A stretch of 64,000 bases of DNA from Muricea muricata (taxonomy: Eukaryota > Cnidaria > Anthozoa > Malacalcyonacea > Plexauridae): positions 15,479,893 to 15,543,892 of the forward strand of contig OY979721.1 of assembly GCA_963855995.1 (NCBI GenBank), written 5' to 3'. Below, piece after piece: positions 38,101 through 50,500 of the stretch (position 1 is its first letter; every line of letters starts with the position of its first letter). The position numbers were made by a program, and so were the translations under genes. Below the pieces are notes generated by a model that worked only from the letters and a program-made list of their open reading frames with translations, ran no database searches and was not told the DNA's origin.

Positions 38101-40386
38101 CCTTCTGGGTCTTCAAATGCATGCTAAACAGACCAAACAATCGAGACATCGGCATACAACAAAACTTCCCAATTTAAAGTAATAGCACTGTAGCATCAAT
38201 AATTGGGTTGGGCACTCTTCATACATATGTGCTCACAGAACAATAAAACATCATATAAGCAATTTAGTCAAAAGAGGTGAATTGACTGCACAGAATACAA
38301 ATATATGAATACCACCCCCTCCCCCCCCCCAATTATTGAGCTTGCTGCAGGCTTGTCATTTAATGTTCACTCACAAGGTTTGGGCTCTTCCCCTTTTCCT
38401 TGTCTTTTCCTTTATGAGATATATCCTGAAAGACAAAATTAGATAGCTGATAACTATAAAATCTGACATCTGTGGTCCTAGGCATCATACCCATACATAC
38501 ATACCCATTTCTCAGAGCCAATATCTTGATCACTCCATTCTGGCCAGATTGAAATGGGCTGCTTGACAGACTTTTGTCCTTTGCTGTCTTTATCATTACC
38601 AGCCTGAGACAAAGACTGTCTGTAACAAACATGAATGTAAAGTCAGATTTGGATTACTAACCCATGTATTGAAGCCAAACAAGTTATGAGACTAAACAAA
38701 GCTACAAAGAATTAGGCCCATGTATACTGATAAAAACTAGAAACAAATGCAGACTGCTTGGTTTGACCCACTTATCTGCAAAGACTAAAATAAAGTTATG
38801 GTGACGACCCATACCTACGATGCCGAGCATTATGAAGAGGAACTGCTAGAGATGCAATTTTATGCATGTCTATAGCAACAGCTGCTAATCTTCACACTTC
38901 ACAATTAAAGTTAAGTACCAAAAACTTTAATTATTCTTAACACCAACTTAAGCTGGTAAAACAAACCCTATAGCCCTAAGCATTCATATTGCACTATTAC
39001 AAAAACAACTCAATTTGTGTACATGTTGCTAAGGTCACCATGAAATTTAACACCCTTGTGTTTACATATGGTAATCTTAGAATGGAAATCTATAATAATA
39101 TAAAGTTTCAACTTCTGACCCTGGTAATGTGTGAAGTTGTTAGGCATTATTGGTAAATCCTAATATTGTATAACTTAGGATTAAAGATAAGTGACTTAAG
39201 AATAAATTAGTAACTGTTTTGACATTTTGATATATTATTTGAATAGATTGTGGGCATGTGTTGAAAAGTGCAATTAATACAAGCTGAGAAATCTAAACCA
39301 TTGTTCATCTCAAGTTAAACTCAGCCTGAAAAAGTACATGATTTAAAGCTGTAGAAAAAATACCTCAGATATGGGAAGCAAATATACCTCATATCTGAAA
39401 TGCATGCACATGTGCATGCATTGTATCATGAATAATTGAAGTTACTATAGACTTTACTACAACAGTGGGGGTGAATCAGCACAGGTAACATTATAATAAA
39501 AATAGGAACATATGGTACATACATATGAAATCAAAAAAGGAAGATAGAAAATTATATGGCATCCAAAAATGATTTTTGGACTTTGATCAATTGCAATGCA
39601 TTTCAAAAAGATTTTGTAAAATCTACAAACCTACAGGTGAAAATACAAACACTTTATCGTCTTAACATTAAACACAAAACACTTGCATAAATACACCCTC
39701 AACAATGTAGCACAATAAGCATTAATAGACTTACTTCGGGCGGGATGAACTTGAGCGTGAACGTAAACGCGACATATTATAATTTAGAAGCAGCTTTTCC
39801 TCACTCAAATCTTTAGCTTGAATTCTAATATAACTATTTCACATATTTCAAAAACATTCACACATAAAAGCCCAACGTTCTGACAAGAAATAAAGAAGCC
39901 ATTATTAAGCCAGAAGACACAACTGAGTATTGCAGTTGTTTTATTCAAATCTCTGTTTACAAATCTAATATCTTGGATAAATTTTAATAAATCAGCAAAT
40001 TGACAGTTCGGGTTACCGGCGTTTGACCTGTGTCAAAACAATTTGGACTCTACTGTATTTTTAAAACAGAAATTTGATGGTTATCGACATTAAATATGAT
40101 ATTTTCACACATACAAAATTTCATCAACATTTTTTACGGTTTGCGGAGCTAAAAATATGTTAGGTTGAAAATATTACATTCCTCGTCGTGCAAACAAACA
40201 AAATTTATAAGACAGTTGATTGAAACCAGACGTGTATAGCTTGTTTGATTATAAAAATTTATTTTATATGGCCACATGAATCAAATTTAATCAAGCAAAG
40301 TGTACATACTCTGGTGCAGTTTTTGGAGCTGTAGACGATGAAACTCGTTCCCTAGATTCCTTCTTCTTTGGTGTTTTTGTTGCCAT
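26135..40386 (-). CDS. ADGB: Androglobin: calpain-like domain, permuted globin with IQ motif
   Basis: Large chimeric globin linked to ciliogenesis and spermatogenesis in vertebrates. 33 exons, about 1773 aa: 40310-40386, 39735-39803, 38505-38619, 38375-38425, 38025-38123, 37851-37937, 37552-37773, 37318-37457, 37144-37233, 36441-36807, 35927-36195, 35088-35268, 34769-35021, 34054-34282, 33599-33662, 33231-33507, 32454-32613, 32267-32381, 31410-31881, 30814-31042, 30073-30226, 29621-29808, 29222-29303, 28976-29096, 28527-28675, 28218-28283, 28034-28148, 27709-27896, 27438-27533, 27174-27273, 26980-27100, 26635-26887, 26135-26257. Start MATKTPKKKE matches the family. The calpain-like domain (about 70-320: WPEWSDQDI, FEDPEGR, GCWRKVTIDDW, YELWPMLLAKA) seems to lack the catalytic Cys. 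Globin helices E-H (956-1045), IQ motif (IQATFRGYYIRK, near 1094), then A-C (about 1116-1160). The C-terminus is charged coiled coil ending KGKKK. Exon 2's acceptor is weak; exon 23 uses a GC donor. Confidence 0.95.
31410..31881 (-). CDS. ADGB: ADGB exon 19: globin helices E-H plus IQ motif
   Basis: This exon encodes residues 956-1113. The E-helix reads ESCRFIEHVTSVVQNIGNIV, placing His963 at E7, where the vertebrate protein has Gln in the matching phrase. The F-region KHTILDIGVK gives His987 as proximal F8. Helices G-H follow (VFMICLLETLSAHLGEDYT, then FAWKAFNFI with the typical AW). After a serine/arginine linker comes the calmodulin-binding IQ motif (ATRIQATFRGYYIRK), which splits the permuted globin. 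Helices A-C are in the next exon (30814-31042: AKAWGVIENNLETFSIQLYR, then DPSLFQMFPFY). Confidence 0.9.
32677..33063 (-). CDS. Candidate two-exon nested small gene inside an ADGB intron
   Basis: Within the ADGB intron 32614-33230, same strand. Exon 32994-33063 (MDPDEICEIKISKFMNKLLDIFP) ends in phase 1 at a GT donor. Exon 32677-32876 starts in phase 1 after an AG and reads VTDVHKSTLSMTILRTVHKR to ARFPLEFMGGRLEYCR and a stop. The join gives an 89-aa basic protein. ADGB homology runs directly from the exon ending NSG to ELKVESAVELNP, so these blocks are not needed by ADGB, and the first is in the wrong phase for it. No family recognised. It could also be a processed remnant or chance splice sites. 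Confidence 0.35.
35338..35355. repeat. Poly-G run of 18
   Basis: Uninterrupted 18-base G homopolymer in an ADGB intron, just upstream (in transcript sense) of exon 12. A likely site of assembly or length error. Shorter C runs occur at 13921-13931, 38329-38340 and 53401-53424. Confidence 0.9.
36293..36384. mobile_element. Near-perfect 40-bp-arm hairpin in ADGB intron
   Basis: Arms 36293-36332 and 36345-36384 (AATTTGACGTTCTGATC...; inner end ACTACATAACATCCC) differ at one position and enclose a 12-nt loop. Transcribed as part of ADGB pre-mRNA, it would form a long hairpin. It lies between ADGB exons 10 and 11 and has no coding capacity. Confidence 0.9.
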
Positions 40387-42019
40387 CGTTGTAAAAGCTT
40401 TAAAGTTTACATTTCGTCCAGAAAAAATACGAAATTCGCCCAAATTTTGTCGACATATTGTTTTTAGGCATCCGTTGCCTTGGTTACCAAAGCCACCGGA
40501 TGTCTTCCCTGCCACCGGCACTTTTGAAGGAGATTTTTTTCCGTGAAAAGAATTGCCCGGCTGCCACTAACTAAACGCTATGGCAAACATTATTTGTATG
40601 CATGCATGGATGGATTAAACTGTTAGTTGTATAATATAAAGGGTTTATAAGGTTTGCTGGAGATAATAGCTTTGTTTGTGTTTAATTTATGTATTTACCT
40701 AATTTGCATACAACTCCTAAGGGACATTTAATTAAAAATTAGGACATTTCTTCAGAAAAACGATTCTTATTGAGAAAAATATACGTTCGCACGATGTGTT
40801 GAATGGCTTAAACTCGATCAAATTTCTTGAAATTTTGAGCAGCAATAAAACACCAAACATATTTTCTACCTACCAACTCAAAATTACTTTTAAGCATTTA
40901 AATCTCGCGCGCAAGGCATTTTTTATGTGTTTCAAAATACGGACACCCCTGGGTCTGAAACATTTGAATTTCAAAATATTTTAAGTTATTCTACACCGAA
41001 AGTACCCAAGCAATGTATATTAATACAAACTTCATACTTCAAGCCGTTTCGCGAGGTTGAGAGCCGTTTCAAAATTGTCTACTTTTTTACCCTGATACAC
41101 CCTGTATTATATGCAGAACACGAATGAACAAGTGGTTCAGTGGTTGCTACCAAGTGCGGGGCGGTTTCCTCTTGGTTTGAGTCTTCGACTATCTAAAACA
41201 GCCTTGTATTTAACCCATCTTCAGTATTTTTAACGAAAAAAGCATCCATGCTGGAGTACAAGACTTGAAGCAAGAAATCAGTGCAGCAAAGCCCAAAGAC
41301 ATATTCCTACTAGACCAACCATTCAATCATTCAACATTGTTAGAGAATGTTCTACTCAACCGGCAGAGTGAAAATAGATCAAATATAGACTTTTAGGCGA
41401 TAATTTTTCCACAAGCTTCAATAGCTCAAGCGTCTAGGGTGAGATCTTAATCATGTAATTTCTTTTTTTTGCAACATTTTTCTCCAAAATTTTACCGTTC
41501 TGAATGACGTAATTTTCCCAGTGTTTTTAATCGCACTTTTTACTGCTTGCAGTACACTTATTAATGAAATTAATGTTTTACTGATATGTTTGAAAAGTTT
41601 TGTCATGTTTAACTTTTTTGTATTCTAATTAACGGAACCACGATCGACGTCATTTAAATACAAAATGTCCCAATAACTCTGAAAATGACTGCGAGCCATA
41701 TAATAAACAGTTTATTGACCTCTCTTGGTCGGTCAGTACCGTGAAATATCGGACTTCGGTTTTTGTAGTACGGACTAAAAACCTCAGTCCGATGTTTCAC
41801 GGCACAGACCTCACGCTCGGTCAATAATCCTTTATTATACTTATGACAGGGATCCAGTCGGGAATCCGGATTCTGACTGGTACCCATCAAGTAGGGGGAG
41901 ACTGAGACTGAGTTACAGATAGAACTACGTAATCAATCAATTAGGGGAGAGACAACGATTTAAGAATAAGATCTCTAAAATATATGTGAAAATTATTTAC
42001 ATCTATGTACCGTACAATG
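40387..42019. other. ADGB upstream / FAAP100 downstream intergenic region
   Basis: Holds the presumed ADGB promoter and FAAP100 3' UTR. The only structured sequence is the palindromic element at 41.69-41.89 kb. Short ORFs show no motifs. Confidence 0.5.
41693..41846. mobile_element. Imperfect palindromic MITE-like element
   Basis: The left arm (AATAAACAGTTTATTGACC, later CCGTGAAATATCGGACT) is mirrored by the right arm (AGTCCGATGTTTCACGG, later GGTCAATAATCCTTTATTAT) over about 70 bp each. Immediately to the right, 41849-41882 holds a second palindrome, CCAGTC-GGGAATCCGGATTCT-GACTGG. This style of element (tattgaccgagcgtgaggtc) is one I associate with anthozoan genomes; that is recollection, not a search. 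Confidence 0.75.
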
Positions 42020-45000
42020 TCAATATATAATTGCAGGCATATGACGAAGTTCCCAATAGAAACTTATAATTTTGTGTATGTTCGAATCATGCGTGTTGCT
42101 GTCTTCTGTAAATTCTGTAGTAATTGAATGCCTTGTAAGGTCAAATGATGTTTGCAGTTCCTAGAGGAAGTTAACAAAGAGTTTAAGTATAATGTAACCT
42201 ATGAAAATACCCCGTGAATATCCAGAGTCTTACTTTTAATTTCATCAGCTGTTTTTGCAATTCATAAACTGGAACACTTTTACATTGCTTAGATGGTCTT
42301 TGTAGGACAGGCTAATAAAGAATGATAACGATTGAGGTAAGCCATATTAGCACAGGTTTAGCGTTAATGAGAGAAAAAACGAAGAGCGGTTAGCTTAAAG
42401 AAAAGTGGAAGTTCTCTTTTGACGTGCAAAAAGGGTAAAAAACATCTATTTCCAACTCTCTGTTTTTTTGCTACAACAATATGCTGTCTATATAGCCAAT
42501 ATGCACATTGAAATCTCCAAAAGAAGATATTAAGACCAACCTTAAATACATCCAACAACGAAGTGTGGAGGGAACATCCTAACTCTTGAGATGATGTGTG
42601 GATACGCACTTCAAGACCCTTGATATCCTGGGTTGTCCCTGTTTGGCTAACTACCTGAAGCTTCACAACTTCCTCATTAGGCGTTCTAACTGTTATGGAG
42701 TTCCCCAGATACTTCAAGTCATCGCAATATACGTGCTTGCTTGAACCATGGAGTATGTAGTATAACACACATGCCTCTTGGAAAGAACGGTCTTGGTTTG
42801 ATCCTGGATTAGACACCACCGGTTTAGATGTGAATTTGGTATCATTTCTGCTTCCTAATTCTTGAACATGTGCTTGAATAAAGTCAACTGCTTCCCCTGG
42901 AAGCTGCATCGAAAAACTAGAAAATTCATCAGAATCAACGGGTTCCAAATCATGCTGCCCAACTGTATTCATGCTTCTTAATGAGTTCTGTAGCAAACGA
43001 GCTTGATAACTACGTCCTTGGGAGACAGTAGAACATGTGTCTTGCTTCCGTAGGAAATTAAGAATATTCAGCTCAGTCCTTGAGACGAACACGCTAAGCC
43101 CTCCTTCAGAGAGGGCAGGATCACTATCCTTGAGGAATAACGGGAGTAACTCGTTTAGTCCGAAGGCAAGATAGCATGATACTTGAACAGGAGTTAGGTA
43201 GGAAAATGTCTCTGCCAGATAGATTGAAATGTGATGTGATGAAGCCTGACTTAAGGATACTGAATGATTCACCGTCGACTGAACGGAGCACTCTTCATTA
43301 AACCACGGTTCCGAGGTGTTCACCTGTACCACTAAAGACCAATTTGGTGAAAAAGGAAAGTTTGTTGAGTTAACGAGCTCACATCTCAGAATTACTCGCG
43401 GATTGAGACTTGCCCCTTGTGCTTCGTAATCGGCACCAACTTTGAAAAAAATCCCCGATTCTCGTGCTTCGTTCTCAGAATCTCTGTTTCTTAGAATTTC
43501 ACATAAAACTTGTGAAACGGTATTCAAAGTTTTTATGACTTCATCAAGCTGGCGAATTTCCTCACGAAGGTTTTTGACTTTAGATGCCTTCTCGTGGATT
43601 TTTTCTAAATGCTTCTTAATCTCATCACCGCCTTGCGAACAAGCTGGTATAATATCTTCAGATGATTGTGCAACAAGCAACAGCCGTCCATCAGTTGCCA
43701 GACAATTCAGGAAATTTTCTTCATCTATAGTTAATGCTAGTACCTTTGGAATATGCAAGGTTTTGGGTGATACAGTGAGAGGAAAAGAGTAGGAGGAGTC
43801 TTCGTTATTTTCAATTTGAAGCAGAACTGTATACACTTCTTTTACTGTTGAATAAAACAAAGTGCCCAGGTTGTTACTAATGGCCGCAGATACAATAGGG
43901 CCAGGTACATGGTATTCTCTGATTGCAATGGTATCTTCATGGGTAATTAGGACCAATTTCCCTAAAGCTCCAAGAATGCACAGAGCATTGCAAGTGGGTG
44001 TGGCACTAGGGCTCCGATTGTTGGTAGATGAGGACTTTAAACAGACTGGAAGTATGGATATAACTGTTTGCTCCAAATGATACAATGTTTCTAATTTTGT
44101 ATTTTGTGGATTGCGGCCCAAAACACCAACATATATGTATCCCACTAATCCACTTTGCAGACCAACAAGGACAATGGGGTAGTTGACCTCTGGTTTGCTA
44201 CAAAATAATGAGCTGAAGAGCTGCTGGTCAAGAGTAATGCTGGTGTGCTTGGATGTATGTTGTTCACTTGGTGCCATACAGACCATGGTTAGTACTTTAT
44301 GGTCATTACTGTTACATGAATCTCTTGGTAATATGGTTTGATACAAGAGGCTCGATGCTATTTCTCGTTTTCCTTCCTTTCCTTCAATCCAAGGATAAAC
44401 TGCCAATCTAAAACAGTTGTCATCACTAGAACAAGTTATTATATGATGTGGGCCTATGACTGCATCTTGGAGGCCTGGTTCCCAGTATACCACATGATCA
44501 TCAGAACATTTATAAACATTATTAACTGGAGTGACCTGTCCTTGGTCACCTGAAGAACCTTCTCCCAATAGGTCTGCAAATATGTCATGGGTTGGGCTCC
44601 CCTTTCGTGCTTGATAACTTGTTTGTTGGTTTGTTCTAAAATATTTTTTGTTATAATGATCAAAACATTTACAATCACATCTCAAAACACAAATGCTTCA
44701 GTTTTCCTCATTCTCCCTAATCTACAATCTACTCAGCTCAATCTCATAATTCTAATTTTTCTATAACTATCAAAATGTGTAAAATCACACCTCAAAATGC
44801 AGATGCTAAATTTATCTGCCCCCACACTGAAACTTATATCTGACCTACCTTTCCAAACTATCTATTCAGCAAAATTTCATTAGTTGTTTCAAGCTCCCTC
44901 CTAATTGTGCTACTTGTCATGTATTCGAACTCTCTGACTTGAATAATAATTGCTTTTGGCTATTATATTTTGGCCAACTATCTACAGTTAGCCAGAGTCA

Positions 45001-46306
45001 GAGAGTATCCAATTGCATACATCAAATCTACATATTCCGTGACATAGTAACATACAAGCTGAAAATGAGGGTTTCAACTAGTTATAAAGGCCTTTTAGGC
45101 TAACACACTTAACTGTTTGTTTACATGTAATGGTATCGGAATAGCCCAAAGTTTGCCATCAGCTGTTATAACCCATATTTCATCTCTTTCACCAACAAAA
45201 TCCAGAAATTTTACAACAGAACTTCCTACATTCATTATACACTAGAAAGAAACCAATATAATCCATACTAGGTACTTTGAATACATACACTGGAATTGTA
45301 AATTATTATCATTATTTCCTTCGTTTGAGATTGATTGTTCTCCAGACTGCAGAGTATGGCAACTGTGCACCCAAAGACTTTCTTTCGGGTAAAAATAACA
45401 CAAAATGTCAGCACACCAGGCGCACCTAGTCTACTGTGCCTGGTGTTTTGGAAGACCTCAGAAACTCTTCATTTTCACCTTTCATGTTGATAATTAGTTA
45501 TTATAACCAAGCTTTGAAAAATAATGTTACACTTGAGCATTTCAGACACACTTAAATATATTTTGGCCCACCAGACAATTTTTTGCATGTCCACACCCAA
45601 ATTTTGGATGTTGGCACTCCCCAGATCCTGATGCAAACTGTCATACTCTGCAGACCGGAGTTTGTTTCACTGTTAATCCAGGGTGCATTCAATGTGGACT
45701 CCATGTCGAAGATACACCAATATCTACTATAATTACTACTGTGATTTGCTCAATCCACGCTAAATATCTTCGGCATGGAATGCAGTCTGGGTGTTAATGA
45801 ACACACAAACATTTGCATAGCAGTCTAAATCATCCAGCTGGTAATGCTATGGACTCTGAAGATTCGAAAGGGAATGTGAAACACTACAGTTGCTCATTTC
45901 ACTTTAAGTTTCAGGGGTGTGCTCACTAAATGCTCATAAAATATAACTTTAAAATGCTTTTAAAACGTTAACTTATTTCAGAAGCAGTTAGAGTATGGAG
46001 CTCTTTTTTCGGTATTTAAAGAGGTCTTCATACTTCTAATAGTCGACAAACAAAGTATAAAGAACTATTCGAACTACAAATTAGCATAACAACAAATCAA
46101 CAAGTAATTTTTAATTCTTTAATTATACTCACACATATTTGGTGATTCTCCACGACATGTAAAAGCTTGCCGCCGGTCGAAAACACAGTAATACATCTTC
46201 CTCCGTTTAATTTTAGGCATTTTACACTAGCAGTGCGCGAAGGAGATAGACGACACAATGTTTTAACTCTCTTATTTTCGTTAAAAGTTGAATGATTTTG
46301 GGACAT
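42020..46306 (-). CDS. FAAP100: FAAP100, Fanconi anaemia core complex-associated protein
   Basis: Structural subunit of the FANCB-FANCL-FAAP100 module that ubiquitinates FANCD2-FANCI during interstrand-crosslink repair (role known from vertebrates). Exons: 46133-46306, 45125-45241, 42541 to about 44601 or 44635, 42234-42311 and 42020-42160; about 856 aa. The N-terminal half is a beta-propeller region (VKCLKLNGGRCITVFSTGGK; SSLFCSKPEVNYPIVLVGLQ; LYHLEQTVISIL; REYHVPGPIVSAAISNNLGT). A coiled coil follows (KKHLEKIHEKASKVKNLREE, then DEVIKTLNTVSQVLCE), then a C-terminal beta region and the tail (KELQTSFDL, then YWELRHMPAIIY). These phrases follow human FAAP100 in order, including the LRHPSLILL-like end. 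The third exon's acceptor is uncertain: either AG before GGGAGCCC (phase 0, fits the CAT/gtaaac donor) or the better-looking TTTTAG at 44636. FANCB was considered and rejected. Confidence 0.88.
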
Positions 46307-47591
46307 GCTTCACAGAAAAATTTTCATTATTGTTTCGCGCGTTTTTTGCGCTAAATGATAATCATCCAACGTTATGAGTGATACAGCTGACCAAAAATAT
46401 AGTTGACTCATGCCAATCTCTGCGTTGGCGATCTATCTTCTAATTCGCACAAAAAGCCCTTATTAGCTCAAAGTTTTAATATTGTATATTTTCATATTAT
46501 AGTTAGTTTTGGACCACAATTCTATTTCACCTGGATTATTTTTCAGATATACATCTAAGAAACATAGGCTACAGAGAATAATTCGGAACAAAATGAATTT
46601 ATTAACATAAATACCGCTATTTCTAATTCTATGTACAATAACTTAATATGAATATACACATTCCAGTTTATAACAAGAAGGAAACAAAATAAAAACCCTT
46701 TTTAAGGCCCAGTCACATGGTGCATTTTTACTGACGCAATCCTACTTTTAAGAGATGCTAATTAGTGAAGACTGTTTGATATGTGAAGATGCCTACTTGC
46801 CAATTTTAAATTTCGCAAGAGTAGAATTGCGTCCCAAGTTGCATGGAAAATTACACCATGTGACAGTGCCTTTAATGTTGACACTTCAACTTAACAAAAC
46901 ATCTTTCTTCAATCACAATATCAACGGTCACCCTTACCAATGGTTAATCACAAACCAACAAAATTCATTCAAAAACAGGATGAATAAAGTTTCACCAAAT
47001 GATCAAATCCCAGAAGTCATGGTAAACTCTTATGAAGATGCAAGATTTAGGCCACAACCCAAGATTCTTGACAGATTAATAGTTCGGCATCCCTTAATAG
47101 TGCTAGCCTGGAAGTATTAAAACTTGTGGAAAAAGACCAAAATGCCAGCCAATTATTCAAGGTTGCCCAAAATGGTAAAGGTACCAAAACACTATCGAGT
47201 ATTTTGGATCTAGTCCTAGTAGGATTGAATCAAGTTATTACTATAATTAGCCGAGGCCTTGATAAATTCTTTGAAATTGAAATCAAATCCTAGTTGTGAA
47301 TGTATGTAAAGTTTTACAAAAACCCGGAATTAGATGGAGTTTTGATCAACCAGCCAACTCTACCGTTTTAAATGGTAAATATTAATATATGCGTGAATAT
47401 CATATAACGCCATATGGTTTAAAACAATACTCTCGACCGTGTTGATCCAATCCCACTACTAGATAAAGTCTTATCCTAAGACCTTAGTTCTTTGTACGAA
47501 GAGGTTTTTACAGTTAAATCTATACAATCGAGTCCTAAGACCGGCTCATAAACCCTAACGAAGAATACTATGGAACGCAGTTCGTGATCGG
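46307..47591. other. Intergenic region between FAAP100 and Brachyury
   Basis: Contains the FAAP100 promoter, the Brachyury 3' UTR and one MITE. A plus-strand 121-codon ORF (46755-47120) starts inside the MITE and has no recognisable domain. Confidence 0.5.
46706..46870. mobile_element. MITE with terminal inverted repeats and TTTAA target duplication
   Basis: Termini GGCCCAGTCACATGGTG and CACCATGTGACAGTGCC are inverted repeats. The flanks at 46701-46705 and 46871-46875 are both TTTAA, a 5-bp target-site duplication. The interior CAAGAGTAGAATTGC and AAGTTGCATGGAAAATT modules recur in the degenerate copy at 14.4 kb. No coding capacity. Confidence 0.82.
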
Positions 47592-50500
47592 TTAACTCCA
47601 ATGACCGAAACTTCCCGAAGCTAACGTCGGTAGATGGCCGCTAATCCCGAACGTGGGTGTCGTCAGCTTGTTGAAGTCGCTGTGATGATAACGCGCGGAG
47701 TCTGGTGGCGAAGATGAAGTTGTACTGGGGATCCATAGTGAATTATGTGGATCGCGTGATGTCCTTGATAGAAAACTGAGAGGCGATGTTTGAGAGTCGT
47801 AAAATGGATGAGATGATCCTAAAACGAAACGTGGATTACAAGTTCATTTTTGACCACTCCCTCCACACACAAATACCAGAGAGGGCGAAATTTTATGCTT
47901 CCTCCTGCTGTAACTACCAGTAAAGGCCTGTTAACGGCTGCAAATTTTTGGCTGCGATTTTATCGTAGGTGCGTTTTCTACGGTTGAAATGTGTAAGCGA
48001 GTAAGTTTGTTATAAGTTCGCTTTGAGATCAGTCGCCAAAAATATCCACAGCTAATAACAGTCTTTCCTATGCCTCAAAGGTAAAAAATCGGGTATGAAA
48101 TCCCAACAAAAATAGCAGGTGTACACAGGCATTGACAAGGGACTGTTGTTGGTCTTTGTCTAAAGAACAGTCTATAGGGTAAAGTTATCTGCAGGAAATA
48201 AATGGATACCTGGTGAAAACTGTGCTCTCTTCATGAACGTAGTGGCATACGGATTACTGCGATGATTTCTTAATGAGAATCTTTCGCATGGTGTTGAATG
48301 AAGACGATGATGATGTGAAGCATGACTTGGATGTAGACCAGAAGAACAAAGCCAGCTATCTGTGAAGAAAGAAATATACAATTTATTCTCATAAATACAT
48401 TCTCTTAAACTTTACTGCACCAGTTATGAGTTTTATTTTGTCTTTGTGTTACAGGAGAAAATGTTTGTGGGAATTCTCTACTGTTTTAATGTTAAGCATG
48501 TACTAACTATAAAAAAAACTATAGAAGACAGTCTTACAGTCCCAGACTTCAAAATGTCAAAAAGATCAATAGGACAAGAAGATGTTAGGAACTTTTTGTT
48601 ACAACCAAACAAATACTTTGTTTTAACATGTTTAGTATAGCTGAAAGCATGTCATATGTTTCCGGCAACAATACAGAGTGAGCTTGGTTGTTAACTAACT
48701 TTGTTTCTTTTCGTCATAGTGCAATGCATATAATTAGCAGAAAAATAAATATTGTTCGCTTGAGTATAACTGGCAATAAAGTGTGTGTTTGTTTATGTCT
48801 ATACGAAATATCACTGTATAAAATTACTCATTTATACTTCCCGCTTATAAATTAATAAGTCTTAGACGAAACAATCCTAGCACTAATTTACCAGATTAAA
48901 ACTTCTCCTTTATTAACCGACAATACAAATGTCTGTCTACTTCTTGTTCAACCGACAAAGCCGCTATACACAGACTATTTTCATTAAAAGAGCTTTATTA
49001 CAAAAAAAGAATAGCAGTCTTTCTATTTCATTAGAACGCTGTGAGTTTAGCTTTAAGGGAATTACTCCAGATTTTCTAAACTGAGAGCAGAGAGCACTGG
49101 ACTGACTATTCAGTAGCAAGGACAGCAGTTCCATACGAACATTTTCCTTGCATGCAAAGAACCAAATTGTATACATGATGACTTTAATACGTCCAATCGG
49201 TCGTTATTAAAATTATCTTGCATGCACTGTTCAAAAGAATCTCTGCGCTATATATTCACGCAATATAATGTCCACAATTTTGTTGCTTAATAAAATAAAA
49301 TTACATGAATATATATTACATACATGTGTATCGTTCTATATTTAATCTTAACAGTTGTATGGAGTTTGATATTAAAATATAAGCAATATAATATGTAAAG
49401 ATATTATATATTTAAGTAAACAGTCGATCACTGGCTTATCTTTAATTAAGTTCGTTCTACACACAGTTTATCTTTCAAGCCTGCAATAATGTCTATTACA
49501 CTCTCGCACAAAATTAAACAAAAAAATTGTGAAATTAAAATTGACGAAATTGATGAAAAGAAACTATATCATACTATAAGCAAACTAAAATACAAGTTGA
49601 TTCATCTCGAAATTTTTCACTACCAATTTTTCACCTTATAAATTTCCCACCCTACAAAATCCTCAACAAAAGTTGGTTGAGTGAAGATTTTGAGGTTAAG
49701 TCCCGTTGCACTTTTTCAAACAATGGTTTGATCGCTAGTGCCAACTATTGTTCCTGTACGTGTAAGAATTTAAAGCTGTGAAACAAACTCTCCTGTACTA
49801 ACTCTCACAGTCTCACTTACTCTTGTTCTCATTTAAACGATAAGTAAGATTTGAAACTCTTAAGCAAACTCAGCAATACGTGCTCTTGTTCTTATTTGCT
49901 CAAAGAGTAAAATTTGAAACAGTCTTACGAGTAAGGTATTAACACAAGCTTTACGGGTATCATCTACAAGCGAGAATTGAACTGTAATCAACTTGTACAA
50001 CGCTAACAGTTTGATTGAGGCGGGATTTATGGGATATGCAATCAAACCTCCTCAATGTTCATTGAAAACCGTCCATTTAAGTTTCTTTTGCAATCTGTAA
50101 CTTTAGCTTGGCTTTTCATTTTGTTGACAAACAGCTTGTGGTTTATTTGTGCTTGTAATTATCTCGAAACTCTGTCTTTGTGCTGTCATTTTTAATATCA
50201 TTGAGCCATGATGCGATTGTTTGTGACAGATTGTAAGTAACAGGTTATATAGCTTTACTGTGAACAGGTTACAGTATACACGAGAAGAAAAGTGTATTTG
50301 GTTTGACAGCAAACTGTGAGCTAGCACAAGATTGTGTATTGGAATGATTTTAAGGTTAACTTATGCACATCATGTGAATTATGCCTGTTTAACAGACTTG
50401 CAAACCATAAATCATCGTTATTTGCAATATTTAACAAGATTTTTCAAGATACTATTCACACGCTTACTGCCCAAACTGAAGATCAAGAAGAATGCAGCCC

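Noticed and set aside
26135..40386. Initial reading as a SPAG17/PF6-like ciliary protein
   Set aside because: The charged coiled-coil C-terminus suggested it, but the calpain-like segment, globin helices and IQ motif identify androglobin.
42020..46306. Identification as FANCB
   Set aside because: FANCB has a similar propeller and coiled-coil plan, but ordered phrases (REYHVPGPIVSA, LYHLEQTVI, C-terminal LRHMPAIIY) follow FAAP100.
46755..47120. 121-codon plus-strand ORF
   Set aside because: It begins inside the TTTAA-flanked MITE and shows no recognisable domain or splice context. Possibly chance; not called.
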